This document shows positions 17,311 through 25,660 of a stretch of DNA of 64,000 bases, piece by piece. Position 1 is the first letter of the stretch, and the number at the start of each line of letters is the position of its first letter. Under the pieces are notes generated by a model, which did not search any database, had not been told where the DNA came from, and was given only the letters and a program-made list of their open reading frames with translations. A program made the position numbers and the translations under genes. This stretch comes from Streptomyces cellostaticus (GTDB lineage Bacteria; Actinomycetota; Actinomycetes; Streptomycetales; Streptomycetaceae), in NCBI RefSeq assembly GCF_023630175.1, contig NZ_JALLIN010000005.1:124001-188000 (forward strand). Direction: 5' to 3'.

Positions 17311-17340
17311 AGACCCCCGGCCGATCCCGGCCGGGGGTCT
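17311..17340. terminator. Hairpin terminator
   Basis: AGACCCCCGGCC (17311-17322) and GGCCGGGGGTCT (17329-17340), a 12-bp perfect stem with a 6-base loop. It lies downstream of the leftward 114-residue gene and likely ends its transcript. Confidence 0.65.
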
Positions 17341-17412
17341 GTCCGTGTCGACTGATGCGTACGCAAGTCGCCCTGGTGTCGAAACGTCCGCGTTCTCGGT
17401 GCCGCGGAGGGT

Positions 17413-17757
17413 TCAGCAGTTCAGGGGGTCCGCGGACTGAAGGTCCGGGTCCGTCTCCGCTTCCGTCTCGGTGAGGGGGCGGTGCCGGCAGCTCGGGGAC
17501 TTCCCGTGGGCCTCGGCCCGGATGCGCTGCTTCATCGTGGGGGGCAGGGCCCCGGCATGGGACCGGATCCAGTGGTGGGCCATGGGGCTCGTCGGGGCGA
17601 TCCGTTGCGCGACGCGGTCCTGCGGCGTCTCGGTCCGGGGAGCGGCCGCCGCGGCGGGGGCGGTGGTCGCGGTGACGAGTCCGAGCGCCGTGCACAGCGC
17701 GAGGAAGGCGGTGACGATGGCGGTCCACAGCTGCACGACCTTGTTGTTCCCGGTCAT
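17413..17757 (-). CDS. Small secreted protein (DUF6344-like)
   Basis: A 114-residue protein with a signal-like N-terminus (VVQLWTAIVTAFLALCTALG, then VTATTAPAAAAAP, a likely cleavage region near 36-40). The mature part is basic (TPQDRVAQRIAPTSPMAHHW; MKQRIRAEAHGKSPSCRHR) and ends in Cys. It resembles Streptomyces proteins annotated DUF6344, seen near gyrA. ATG at 17757 with TGAGGGG upstream. Function unknown. Confidence 0.7.
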   Translation of the reverse strand: MTGNNKVVQLWTAIVTAFLALCTALGLVTATTAPAAAAAPRTETPQDRVAQRIAPTSPMAHHWIRSHAGALPPTMKQRIRAEAHGKSPSCRHRPLTETEAETDPDLQSADPLNC

Positions 17758-18105
17758 GGCCCCTCACTTTCGGGTTGGGCGATTTGCGTACTTTCCTCAT
17801 GATGTGTACGAGCATCGCGAAGTGGTGGACCCGGGGCCGTGGCGCGTCGATGTTCTGATCAACACCACTCGGATGGACGTATCGGGCCCGGAAATCTCCC
17901 GAAACCGGGCGAGGGACGGTGAAACACGAGCAAAGTGACGGCCCGTGGGGGCGCGATCACCCTCCGGCCACGCTGCTGCCGGGCCGGCCTATCGGGCGCT
18001 CGGGGGCGGGAGTTGGGGCCCGGCGCAGGTCACCGATCGATATCGGCCGGTGTGTATAGTCGGGCGCCAGAGGTCCCCTACGTCAAGGAAAGACGAGGTC
18101 GCGCG
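17758..18105. other. Intergenic region with DLW-39 promoter
   Basis: No ORF supported. A TATAGT hexamer at 18055-18060, about 45 bases before the DLW-39 start, may be a -10 element. Nothing else recognised. Confidence 0.4.
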
Positions 18106-18234
18106 GTGAAGAAGCTGCTCCTGGTCGCACTGGCCGCCATCGGCGGGCTCCTCGTGTACCGCCAGATCCAGGCGGATCGCGCCGAGCAGGACCTGTGGAC
18201 GGAGGCGACCGACTCCGTGCCCACGGGTTCCTGA
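18106..18234 (+). CDS. DLW-39 family small membrane protein
   Basis: A 42-residue protein, VKKLLLVALAAIGGLLVYRQ then IQADRAEQDLWTEATDSVPTG: one membrane helix followed by the conserved QDLW that names the family. Found near gyrA across Streptomyces; function unknown. The GTG at 18106 has GAGG 8 bases upstream. Confidence 0.9.
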   Translation: MKKLLLVALAAIGGLLVYRQIQADRAEQDLWTEATDSVPTGS

Positions 18235-18257
18235 GTACCGATTCAGAATCTGATCAG

Positions 18258-18287
18258 ACCCCGGCCGCCCTCGCGGTCGGGGTTTTG
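18258..18287 (+). terminator. Rho-independent terminator of DLW-39 gene
   Basis: ACCCCGGCCGC (18258-18268) pairs with GCGGTCGGGGT (18273-18283) with one G-T pair, then TTTTG. Confidence 0.85.
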
Positions 18288-18518
18288 TGTTGTCCGGGCG
18301 GACGCGGGGACGGGGTTCTCCGCGGGCCCGGGGCCGCTCTTCCTGGCCCTTCCAGTCCTTTTGTCGGATTGTCCGGTGGTCCGATGGTTCGTGTTGCCGG
18401 TTGTCGGGTCATGGTGTACGCCGCCCGCCCGGGGGGACGCCGGCCCGGCACGCGCCGGTACCGGTGATTCGGACGGCCGTACCGATTCCCCGGATGGCGC
18501 ACGCGCGCCCGGGGCAGG

Positions 18519-19940
18519 ATGAGCCACGGCCGGATGCGCCGGCGCGAGACGTGCGGGCGCGGCGACAGGGCGCGGAGCGTGAGGGGGCGGTACGTGCGGG
18601 GGCGAGTGCGCGGGACGTGGTGGCGGCGGCGGGGCGCCGCCGCCCGCCGGGCGGGCGCGGTGACGGCCGTGCTGTGCGCCGTGGCGGCGCTTCCCGGCGC
18701 GTGCGCGGTGGCGGCGGCCGTGGCAGCGGACCCGTACGCCTTCGACCCGGCCGGCCGGACCGTCACGGGCACCACCGGCACCGCGGACGCGCCGCGCCTG
18801 GAGCCGGGCCGGATCTACCGCGACTCCCTTCCGGGGAGCGGCTCCCTCACCTACCGCCTCGACCTCACCGCCGCCGAGTCCGCGTACGCCCCGGTCACCG
18901 CCGTACCTCCGGCGGGCACCACCGGCAGCGCCACCGACGGCATCCGGGTGTCGCTGGAGGACGCGCGCGGCACCCGCTGTTCCACCGCCTCCGCGCTCTT
19001 CGGCGCGGGACTCAGCGCCCGCCCGGTGACCGCCCTGGGACAGCGGCAGACCGGGCGCTCGCTGTGCCAGGGAGCCGGAAGCTACTACCTGCGCGTCGAG
19101 CGACTGAGCGCCGGGGGCTCCGCGAGCGGCACGGCGGCCCCGGCGCCGCGCTGGGACCTGGAGATCGCGCCCGCCACCGAACCCGCCCTGGCTGCCGCCG
19201 GGCCCACCACCGCGCCCCCGGACCCGGGCGCCGCCTCTCCCGAGCCGCTCGCCGGCGAACCCCACGAGCGCGCCGCCGGCGCCGGGTTCGCCTCCGCCCG
19301 GCCGCTGGGCCAGGGGGTCTGGCGGACCGGCATCGCACCCGGTGACACCCTCTTCTACAAGGTCCCGGTCGACTGGGGCCGGCGGATGCACGCCGTCGCC
19401 GAACTGGACGCCTCCACCGGCGGGCACGGCTATGTCGGCGGCGCGCTGAACCTCTCGCTGTACAACCCCGTGCGCGGATACGTCGACGGCGCCTCCCTCG
19501 GCTACACCGGCACCCGCAGGTCCGCGACCCCCGATCCGCTGCCGCCCGTGGAGTACAGCAACCGGTACGCCGTGCTCACCGGGGAGAACGCGGTGCGCTT
19601 CGCCGGGGACTACTACCTCGTGCTGCACCTCAGCGAGAAGATGGCCGGCACCTTCGGGACGGGCCCGTTCCACGTGACACTGCGGGTGAGCGTCGGCGGA
19701 CGGGCGCACGCCGGGCCGCGGTACGCCGGGCGCCCGGAGCCGCAGGACGTCTTCACGGTCACGGAGCAGGACCGGCGGGCCGCGGCGCGCGGCGGCACCG
19801 CAGGCGGCGGCCTCGCGATGAGGGCACTCGCGGCCGGCGGCATCGGCACCGGGACCGCGCTGCTGCTGGTGCTGGGCGGGTGGACCGTGGCGGCCCGGCG
19901 GGCTCAGACGCGGGCCAGTGCCCAGAACCCCACGGCGTAG
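18519..19940 (+). CDS. Secreted, C-terminally membrane-anchored protein of unknown function
   Basis: Up to 473 residues: an Arg-rich N-terminus, a signal-type helix (GAVTAVLCAVAALPGACAVA), a large extracytoplasmic beta-rich region with two similar parts (RIYRDSLPGSGSLTYRLDL and VWRTGIAPGDTLFYKVPVDW), and a C-terminal TM (GTGTALLLVLGGWTVAARRA). The repeated GxTLxYxV pattern resembles bacterial pre-peptidase C-terminal folds; inference. The ATG at 18519 has a poor ribosome site; GTG at 18594 with AGGGGG 6 bases upstream is a good alternative. Its last 37 bases overlap tail to tail with the kinase gene. Confidence 0.75.
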   Translation: MSHGRMRRRETCGRGDRARSVRGRYVRGRVRGTWWRRRGAAARRAGAVTAVLCAVAALPGACAVAAAVAADPYAFDPAGRTVTGTTGTADAPRLEPGRIYRDSLPGSGSLTYRLDLTAAESAYAPVTAVPPAGTTGSATDGIRVSLEDARGTRCSTASALFGAGLSARPVTALGQRQTGRSLCQGAGSYYLRVERLSAGGSASGTAAPAPRWDLEIAPATEPALAAAGPTTAPPDPGAASPEPLAGEPHERAAGAGFASARPLGQGVWRTGIAPGDTLFYKVPVDWGRRMHAVAELDASTGGHGYVGGALNLSLYNPVRGYVDGASLGYTGTRRSATPDPLPPVEYSNRYAVLTGENAVRFAGDYYLVLHLSEKMAGTFGTGPFHVTLRVSVGGRAHAGPRYAGRPEPQDVFTVTEQDRRAAARGGTAGGGLAMRALAAGGIGTGTALLLVLGGWTVAARRAQTRASAQNPTA

Positions 19941-21439
19941 CAGACCAGCGCGAGGAGCAGGATCGGGATCACCGCCCTCGCCGGGGGCCCGGGGCGCCGG
20001 ACCGCCCGACGGGCCCGGCGGCCGTGCCCGGACGGGCGCCGGGCCGAGGTGCCGGGGGAGGGCGCGGCCGCCGGCCGGGCGGGCGGGGGGACGCGCGGGT
20101 CCTCGGCGGTGTACGACGCGGTGGAGGTGTCGGCGCGCGGTCGCGGCCACGCGCCCGGTGGCGTGGAGGGCGCCGGTACGGTTGGCGCTGTCGGGGTGAC
20201 CGAGGCCTTCGGGGGTGGCGGCGCGGGATGCGGGCCGGCGTGGAACCCGGGCGACGGCTCCGGACGCTGTGCCGATGCGTGCGCAGGGTGGGGGGCGGGC
20301 TCCGTGACGGGAGTCGGGGAGTGCCCGGCCGGGTACCCGTCGTCCCGCGGCACGGAGGGAGCCGCCCGCTCCGCGTGCCGGGCGTACGGCTGCGGGCTCG
20401 GCGTCGGTCGCGGGGGCGGGAGATGGAAGCTCCCCGTGTCCGACATCGAGCCGGTGACGGAGCGCTCCGCACCGGAACTCCCGGTGCCGTCGCCTCCCGC
20501 ACCGGTATGCGTGTCCGCGGTCGGCGGCGTCGGCCGCACCCGGGTCCCGGAGGCGGGTGTCAGTGGGCCGCCGGGCCCGAAGCCGGGCGGCAGAGGCCCG
20601 AGTTGATCGAATATCTCGATCGACTCGTCGTCCGGGCCCGGCTCCGGGAGAAGCTCGACGGCGGAGGCGAGCGCCTTGCGCGCTCCCGTGGCGGTGCGGA
20701 ACCGGGACGCCGGATCGGGCTGGAGCAGGGTGGCGACGATCTGCCAGAGCGGGTCCGGAACTCCCTTGGGCGGGCCGGGTGTTCCGTGTTCCGTGAAGTA
20801 CCGCACCAGCGCCTTGGCGTCCGGTTTGGCACCCTCCAGCAGATACAGGGCGACCAGCCCCACCGCGAACAGATCGGCCGGGAAGTCCGGTTCCGATCCC
20901 AGCAGTTGCTCGGGCGCCAGATAACCGGGCGTGCCCACCACGAGGTTGGTCTCCGTCAGGCGGGGCTCACCGAACCGCATGGCGATGCCGAAGTCGGACA
21001 GCCGCAGCCGCGGCCGGCTGGTTCCGGTCGCCTCGAGCAGGACGTTGGCGGGCTTGATGTCGCGGTGCACGACGCCTTCCGCGTGCACCGCGGCGAGGCC
21101 GGACAGGAGCTGGTCCAGCAGGGTGCACACGAAGACCGGCGGAAGCGGGCCGTAGTCACCGACCAGGTGGACCAGTGAGCCGCCCCCGACCAGGTCCATG
21201 GTGAAGAGGACCTTGTCGTCGTCGGCCGCCCAGCTCGCCGGGGCGAGGACATGCGGATGGTCGATGCGCAGGGCCTGCTCGCGGACGAAGCGCAGCAGTG
21301 AGTGGGCGTCGCTCTGCTGGAGCACCTTGGCGGCCACGTAGCGCCGGCGCCGGTGGTCCCAGGCGCGCCAGACGGCACCCACACCGCCGCGCCCGATCGG
21401 GTCGGCCAGTTCGTACCGGCCGGCGAAGACCTCACCCAT
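19904..21439 (-). CDS. Membrane Ser/Thr protein kinase
   Basis: A 511-residue Hanks-type kinase: glycine loop IGRGGVGAVWRAW, VAAKVL lysine, VVHRDIKPANVLL catalytic loop, SDFGIAM, GTPGYLAPEQL. The kinase domain covers 1-265. A long Pro/Ser/Thr-rich linker (about 290-480) leads to one C-terminal TM (VIPILLLALVCYAVGFWALA), with almost no extracellular part, so any signal must come through the membrane or partners. ATG at 21439. It shares its 3' end with the convergent secreted-protein gene. Confidence 0.92.
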   Translation of the reverse strand: MGEVFAGRYELADPIGRGGVGAVWRAWDHRRRRYVAAKVLQQSDAHSLLRFVREQALRIDHPHVLAPASWAADDDKVLFTMDLVGGGSLVHLVGDYGPLPPVFVCTLLDQLLSGLAAVHAEGVVHRDIKPANVLLEATGTSRPRLRLSDFGIAMRFGEPRLTETNLVVGTPGYLAPEQLLGSEPDFPADLFAVGLVALYLLEGAKPDAKALVRYFTEHGTPGPPKGVPDPLWQIVATLLQPDPASRFRTATGARKALASAVELLPEPGPDDESIEIFDQLGPLPPGFGPGGPLTPASGTRVRPTPPTADTHTGAGGDGTGSSGAERSVTGSMSDTGSFHLPPPRPTPSPQPYARHAERAAPSVPRDDGYPAGHSPTPVTEPAPHPAHASAQRPEPSPGFHAGPHPAPPPPKASVTPTAPTVPAPSTPPGAWPRPRADTSTASYTAEDPRVPPPARPAAAPSPGTSARRPSGHGRRARRAVRRPGPPARAVIPILLLALVCYAVGFWALARV

Positions 21440-21524
21440 GGCAGTCCCCCGCTCCTCCCCCCGGCCCCTTGACGAGTGGCCCCGGCCCGGCCCCGGACCC
21501 CCCGCCGGGGACCGGGCCGTGGGA

Positions 21525-22073
21525 TCAGCTCTGGTGGGACTGGTAGTGCGCGACCGCGTCGGAGGTGCGGCCGGCCCCGTAGACCCGGAGGAACTCTGCC
21601 AGCTCGGGGTGGGTCCGGGCGAGGCCGTCGGCAGCCTCGATTATGTCGCCCGCCGCTGCCACCGAGCGCAGCAGCGACTGGATCTCGCGCACCACGCGCT
21701 TGACCGTCGGCGCACCGGAACTGTTGGTCGTGTGCGTGGTGTTGCTCAGCACCGAGCCTCCCTGGGACTTCTTGATCTCGTCCATCCGCTCGGTCGCCTC
21801 GGCCGCGCTGACGCTGCCGTCCGCCACCTGGGCCGCCAGCTCCTGCAGCAGTTGCACCCGCTGAACCACGGCGGGATTGCCGATCTTCGCGCGCTGGCCG
21901 CTCATCAGCTGCGACAGCATCGGAGCCGACAGCCCCAGCACCGCCGCGAGCCGGGCCTGGTTGAGCCCGAGATCGTCGATGAGCTTACGGAAGAGCGCCC
22001 CCAACGGCTCTCCGTACCAGTTCCGCTGCAGCTCCCGCGCTCTCGCGGTGGCTTCCTGCTGTGCGGCGTCCAT
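21525..22073 (-). CDS. XRE-type helix-turn-helix DNA-binding protein
   Basis: A 182-residue protein. Residues 20-70 form an HTH (LGALFRKLIDDLGLNQARLA, AVLGLSAPMLSQLMSGQRAK); the rest is helical, with a Ser/Thr linker and a C-terminal region (ELAEFLRVYGAGRTSDAVAH). Conserved in Streptomyces between gyrA and crgA; role unknown. ATG at 22073, GGGGAGA 4 bases upstream. Thirty bases ahead lies a near-perfect inverted repeat that is probably its own operator. Confidence 0.85.
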   Translation of the reverse strand: MDAAQQEATARARELQRNWYGEPLGALFRKLIDDLGLNQARLAAVLGLSAPMLSQLMSGQRAKIGNPAVVQRVQLLQELAAQVADGSVSAAEATERMDEIKKSQGGSVLSNTTHTTNSSGAPTVKRVVREIQSLLRSVAAAGDIIEAADGLARTHPELAEFLRVYGAGRTSDAVAHYQSHQS

Positions 22074-22102
22074 TGCGTCTCCCCATCGCTACCCCTGAAA
22101 CC

Positions 22103-22124
22103 GTGGTTCGCTGTAGCGAACCAC
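22103..22124. promoter_or_regulatory. Operator-like inverted repeat upstream of XRE gene
   Basis: Arms GTGGTTCGCT (22103-22112) and AGCGAACCAC (22115-22124) are perfect complements with a two-base spacer. The site lies 30 bases before the XRE gene start, where a repressor would block transcription. Likely autoregulation. Confidence 0.7.
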
Positions 22125-22256
22125 GTCGAGCATCTTACGGAGAGTGGTCATTCGCCGGGACCCCCAATCTTTTTGCGGGATACGGGGGGTGACCCGGTAC
22201 TCTGGTGCCCGGCGCCCGCCCGGGACGTGGTTCCTCCGGCCGGACGCTTCCTTTCC

Positions 22257-22329
22257 GGGGCCTTAGCTCAGTTGGTAGAGCGCCGTCTTTGCATGGCGGA
22301 TGTCAGGGGTTCGACTCCCCTAGGCTCCA
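22257..22329 (+). tRNA. tRNA-Ala (anticodon TGC)
   Basis: A 73-base cloverleaf: acceptor GGGGCCT/AGGCTCC, D arm GCTCAGTTGGTAGAGC, anticodon stem CCGTC/GGCGG with loop TTTGCAT (TGC, Ala), T arm AGGGG-TTCGACT-CCCCT, discriminator A. CCA is not encoded. Confidence 0.97.
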
Positions 22330-22338
22330 CGGATAAGT

Positions 22339-22380
22339 ACCCTCTGACCTGCGGCAACGCGGTTGGAGGGTCATTTTTTT
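22339..22380 (+). terminator. Terminator after tRNA-Ala
   Basis: ACCCTC (22339-22344) pairs with GAGGGT (22666 shifted: 22366-22371) through a larger imperfect stem, followed by a seven-T run (22374-22380), unusually T-rich for this genome. Confidence 0.8.
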
Positions 22381-22558
22381 GCCGCCCTCCACCGAGCGGC
22401 GGGACCGTCTCGGACTCCGGCGACCGCGTTCCGGTCTCCACCGGGGTCGGCTCGTCCGGCGTCTATCCTGAGCGGCACGCCTCGGTGGCCGTACACCCGG
22501 TGCCGAGGAGGCGGGACGGCCTCACCACGTGCGGTCGCAGCGGGGGAAGGATACCGAG

Positions 22559-22924
22559 ATGGACTGGTTCTGGTGGGTGCTGATCCTCTTCTGGACGGGT
22601 GGCTTCGCGTGGGCCGCCGACACCGTACGGACCGCGTTCAGGAACCGGCACGAGCGGAAGCTGGAACTGATGGACGCGGCGAAGCAGGAACGTCTCGCCG
22701 TCGAAGCGGGCCACCGCGCGCCGGAGCCCGTGTGCGGGTGCACGCACCATCTGGCCAAGCACGACAAGCAAGGCCGCTGCCATGAACACGTAGAGGTACC
22801 CGTGGCCTGGGACGAGAACAAGAAACCCTTGCGCTATGAGGCAGGGCAATGCAACTGCCAGCAGTACATCGGCCCCCAGCCACTGTCCCAGGTGTATGCC
22901 GAGGACCTGACGGACCGACTGTGA
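22559..22924 (+). CDS. Membrane-anchored Cys/His-rich protein, 121 aa
   Basis: MDWFWWVLILFWTGGFAWAA provides an N-terminal TM anchor. A charged helix follows (RNRHERKLELMDAAKQERLA), then a Cys/His-rich segment: CGCTHHLAKHDKQGRC, later CNC, a possible metal site. It resembles short zinc-knuckle proteins conserved in Streptomyces; function unknown. ATG at 22559 with GGGGAAGG 8 bases upstream, preferred to an upstream in-frame GTG at 22529. Confidence 0.78.
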   Translation: MDWFWWVLILFWTGGFAWAADTVRTAFRNRHERKLELMDAAKQERLAVEAGHRAPEPVCGCTHHLAKHDKQGRCHEHVEVPVAWDENKKPLRYEAGQCNCQQYIGPQPLSQVYAEDLTDRL

Positions 22925-23026
22925 GGCCCGCCGTGCGAGCCGGGGCCCCTTCGCGACGCACCGCATCTGACGCCGTGCGCTGATCGACCGGGGATGACGG
23001 GGCAGCCCTTGGGATCCGCTTGGAAA

Positions 23027-23065
23027 AAGCCCTCCGAACTGCGAGAACGCGGCGTCGGAGGGCTT
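23027..23065. terminator. Bidirectional hairpin
   Basis: AAGCCCTCCGA (23027-23037) and TCGGAGGGCTT (23055-23065), an 11-bp perfect stem with a 17-base loop, between convergent genes ending at 22924 and 23173. Confidence 0.75.
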
Positions 23066-23087
23066 CTTCGTCGGCTTCTTCGGGCCC

Positions 23088-23101
23088 GTTTCACGTGAAA
23101 C
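23088..23101. promoter_or_regulatory. parS site (ParB binding), perfect palindrome
   Basis: GTTTCACGTGAAAC, identical to the core of the ParB-binding consensus; the palindrome extends to CCGTTTCACGTGAAACGG (23086-23103). Intergenic between convergent genes, oriC-proximal. Streptomyces carry many parS sites around oriC that nucleate segregation complexes. Confidence 0.92.
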
Positions 23102-23172
23102 GGAAGGGGGGCGGACGACCGGTCGTCATCCGCCCCGTCTCCACATGTCCGGACGGCTGAGGTGGCGCCGTC

Positions 23173-23871
23173 TCACTCCTTGTCGTCGCGGTCGGCGGCC
23201 TCGTCCTCGGCCTGCTTCGCCTGGACCTCGGGGTCCAGGACCGCGGAGCCACTGCCGTCCACCGAACCGAGGCCCGACTCCGGCACCTCGGTCGCGGCGG
23301 GCGGCTCCACCAGCCAGTCGGGGTTGGCCTGCCTGTCCCACCACTTCCAGGCGGCGAAGGCGCCCCCCGCCACCAGGCCCAGCAGTGCCAGCGCCTTCAT
23401 GGCGCGGCCGGCCCGGTGGCGCCGCTCGTTCCTGCGCGCGAGCCTCCGGATCTCCTCAGCCGTGACCTGTCCGCGCAGCGCGGCCAGCGCCGCGGCGCCC
23501 CGCGTGGCGGCCTCGTCCGCCACCGGCGCGGCCGCGGCCACCGCCTGCTCGATCCTCGGACGTGAGTACTCGGCCGCCTGCCGGGCAGCCTTTCGGGTGC
23601 GGACGGCGGCCTCGTGCGCGGCCGTGTCCACCTTCGGCGGCACATGCGCACGGGCCTGTTCCAGGCGTGGGGCGAGCCGGGCGTCGTACTGTTCGCGGGC
23701 CTGTTCGGCGGCCTGCGACACCACGGGCGCCAGCCGTACGCGTGCCTCCTGCGCGTAGTGCGCGGCACGCTCCTTGGCCGTGTCGGCGTAGGGCGCCACC
23801 ACTTCCGCGGCGTGCAGCACGCTGTCCTTCGCCGAGCCGGTCGCGGCGCGCACGCTGTCAATGCGGGTCAC
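23173..23871 (-). CDS. DUF5324 family protein
   Basis: A 232-residue protein dominated by amphipathic, Ala-rich helices (YADTAKERAAHYAQEARVRL; AEQAREQYDARLAPRLEQAR), which could form coiled coils. A TM near 158-175 (MKALALLGLVAGGAFAAWKW) and an acidic C-terminal tail follow. Matches Streptomyces DUF5324 proteins; function unknown. GTG at 23871 with GAGGAGGA 4-11 bases upstream. Confidence 0.82.
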   Translation of the reverse strand: MTRIDSVRAATGSAKDSVLHAAEVVAPYADTAKERAAHYAQEARVRLAPVVSQAAEQAREQYDARLAPRLEQARAHVPPKVDTAAHEAAVRTRKAARQAAEYSRPRIEQAVAAAAPVADEAATRGAAALAALRGQVTAEEIRRLARRNERRHRAGRAMKALALLGLVAGGAFAAWKWWDRQANPDWLVEPPAATEVPESGLGSVDGSGSAVLDPEVQAKQAEDEAADRDDKE

Positions 23872-24112
23872 GGGTTCCTCCTCCTCGGTGGCGTACGGTA
23901 ATTCGACTTTCCACCCTTTTACGGATCATGCCTCCCGCGCGCCGGTGCGGCATGCGTGGGCGGGCATATGGGTGCAACAGGGGCTTGTCGACGACACTGC
24001 CACGAAACCCCGCCGTGCGCTCCCTCTCCGCGGAACTCGCCGCGGCGAGGCGCCACCCGACCCCGGCCGTGCGAGGATCGGGGGGTTACACGAGGACAAC
24101 GGAAGGCACACC

Positions 24113-24646
24113 GTGGCCGAGCAGCTCTACGCCACCCTGAAGACCAACCACGGCGACATCGAGGTACGGCTGTTCCCGAACCACGCGCCGAAGACCGTCA
24201 AGAACTTCGTCGAACTCGCACAGGGCGAGCGTGAGTGGACGCACCCGGGCACCGGCACCGTGAGCACGGACCGGCTCTACGACGGCACGGTCTTCCACCG
24301 GGTGATCAGCGGCTTCATGATCCAGGGCGGCGACCCGCTGGGCAGCGGCATCGGCGGCCCCGGTTACGAGTTCGAGGACGAGTTCCACCCGGACCTGTCC
24401 TTCAACAAGCCGTACCTGCTCGCCATGGCCAACGCCGGCCCGGGCACCAACGGCTCGCAGTTCTTCATCACCGTCTCCCCGACGACCTGGCTGAACCGCA
24501 AGCACACCATCTTCGGCGAGGTCAGCGACCCGGCCGGCCAGAAGGTGGTGGACGCCATCGCCGCCGTGCCCACCACCAAGCCGAACGACCGGCCGGTCAA
24601 CGACGTCGTCATCGAGTCGGTCGTCGTCGAGAAGCGCGCAAGCTGA
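24113..24646 (+). CDS. Cyclophilin-type peptidyl-prolyl cis-trans isomerase
   Basis: A 177-residue cytoplasmic cyclophilin that speeds proline isomerisation. Signature residues are present: VFHRVISGFMIQGGDP (catalytic Arg and Gln), LAMANAGPGTNGSQFFIT, and HTIFGEV. No signal peptide. GTG at 24113, GGAAGG 7 bases upstream. Divergent from DUF5324. Standard length for the family. Confidence 0.95.
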   Translation: MAEQLYATLKTNHGDIEVRLFPNHAPKTVKNFVELAQGEREWTHPGTGTVSTDRLYDGTVFHRVISGFMIQGGDPLGSGIGGPGYEFEDEFHPDLSFNKPYLLAMANAGPGTNGSQFFITVSPTTWLNRKHTIFGEVSDPAGQKVVDAIAAVPTTKPNDRPVNDVVIESVVVEKRAS

Positions 24647-24690
24647 GCGCGGGCGCGCTCGCGCCCCCCGAGCCGTCGCAGGGAACCAAA

Positions 24691-24722
24691 CGCCCCGCTC
24701 GTCCGTAAGGAAGAGCGGGGCG
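24691..24722 (+). terminator. Terminator after PPIase
   Basis: CGCCCCGCTC (24691-24700) and GAGCGGGGCG (24713-24722), a 10-bp perfect stem, 12-base loop. Confidence 0.75.
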
Positions 24723-24765
24723 GGGTAGTGCCCGGGGGAAGGCCCACGACCAGCAAGGGGTGCTC

Positions 24766-25650
24766 ATGGACCACGCCGCAGACCGCACGCACGATGCCCG
24801 GAGCGTGCCCGTGTGCTACCGGCACCCGGACCGCGAGACCGGCGTGCACTGCACCCGCTGCGAGCGCCCCATCTGCCCCGAGTGCATGGTCAGCGCCTCG
24901 GTCGGCTTCCAGTGCCCCGAATGCGTCCGAGCCGGCTCGGGCACCGGCCACTCCCCGGCCGCCTCCCGCCCGCGCACGGTGGCGGGAGGGACGGTGACGG
25001 CGGATCCCCGGCTGGTCACCAAGATCCTCCTCGGGATCAACATCGCCGTGTTCATCGCGGTGCGCGCCGAGAGCTCGCTGCTGGAGCACCTGGTTCTCAT
25101 CGGGCAGTGGCCCCCGAAGCCCTACCAGCCGACGATGGGTGTCGCGGAGGGCGAGTACTACCGCTTCGTGACCTCGATGTTCACGCACCAGGAGATCTGG
25201 CACATCGCCTTCAACATGCTCAGCCTGTGGTGGATCGGCGGACCGCTCGAAGCGGCGCTCGGCCGGGCCCGCTACCTTGCGTTGTACTTCGTCTCCGGAC
25301 TGGCCGGCGGCGCCCTGACGTATCTGCTCGAAGGGCCCTCCACGGCCTCGCTCGGCGCCTCGGGCGCCATCTTCGGGCTCTTCGGGGCCACGGCGGTGCT
25401 GATGCGCCGGCTCAACTACGACATGCGCCCGGTCATCGCCCTGCTGGTGATCAACCTGATCATCACCTTCGGCTGGGGCAGTATCGCCTGGCAGGCCCAC
25501 ATCGGCGGCCTGGTCGCCGGTGTCGTCACCGGGTACGCCATGGTGCACGCCCCGCGTGAGCGGCGGTCGCTGATCCAGTACGGCACCTGTGCGCTCGTCC
25601 TGGCCGTGGTGGTGGTCCTGGTGCTGGTCAGAACCGCTCAGCTCACCTGA
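24766..25650 (+). CDS. Rhomboid intramembrane serine protease with N-terminal zinc finger
   Basis: A 294-residue protein. Residues 15-55 form a B-box-like zinc finger (CYRHPDRETGVHCTRCERPI, CPECMVSASVGFQCPECV). The rhomboid core follows: six or seven TMs, HIAFNMLSLWWIGGPLE, catalytic Ser in SLGASGAIFGLFG and His in WQAHIGGLVAG. Rhomboids cut membrane proteins within the bilayer. ATG at 24766 with AAGGGG 5 bases upstream, preferred over GTG at 24760. Confidence 0.93.
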   Translation: MDHAADRTHDARSVPVCYRHPDRETGVHCTRCERPICPECMVSASVGFQCPECVRAGSGTGHSPAASRPRTVAGGTVTADPRLVTKILLGINIAVFIAVRAESSLLEHLVLIGQWPPKPYQPTMGVAEGEYYRFVTSMFTHQEIWHIAFNMLSLWWIGGPLEAALGRARYLALYFVSGLAGGALTYLLEGPSTASLGASGAIFGLFGATAVLMRRLNYDMRPVIALLVINLIITFGWGSIAWQAHIGGLVAGVVTGYAMVHAPRERRSLIQYGTCALVLAVVVVLVLVRTAQLT

Positions 25651-25660
25651 CGTCGAACCG

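Noticed and set aside
16403..17815. A 470-residue extension of the glycosyltransferase
   Set aside because: The extra N-terminal ~210 residues are shadow of the small secreted-protein gene and intergenic DNA; the GT fold starts near 17173.
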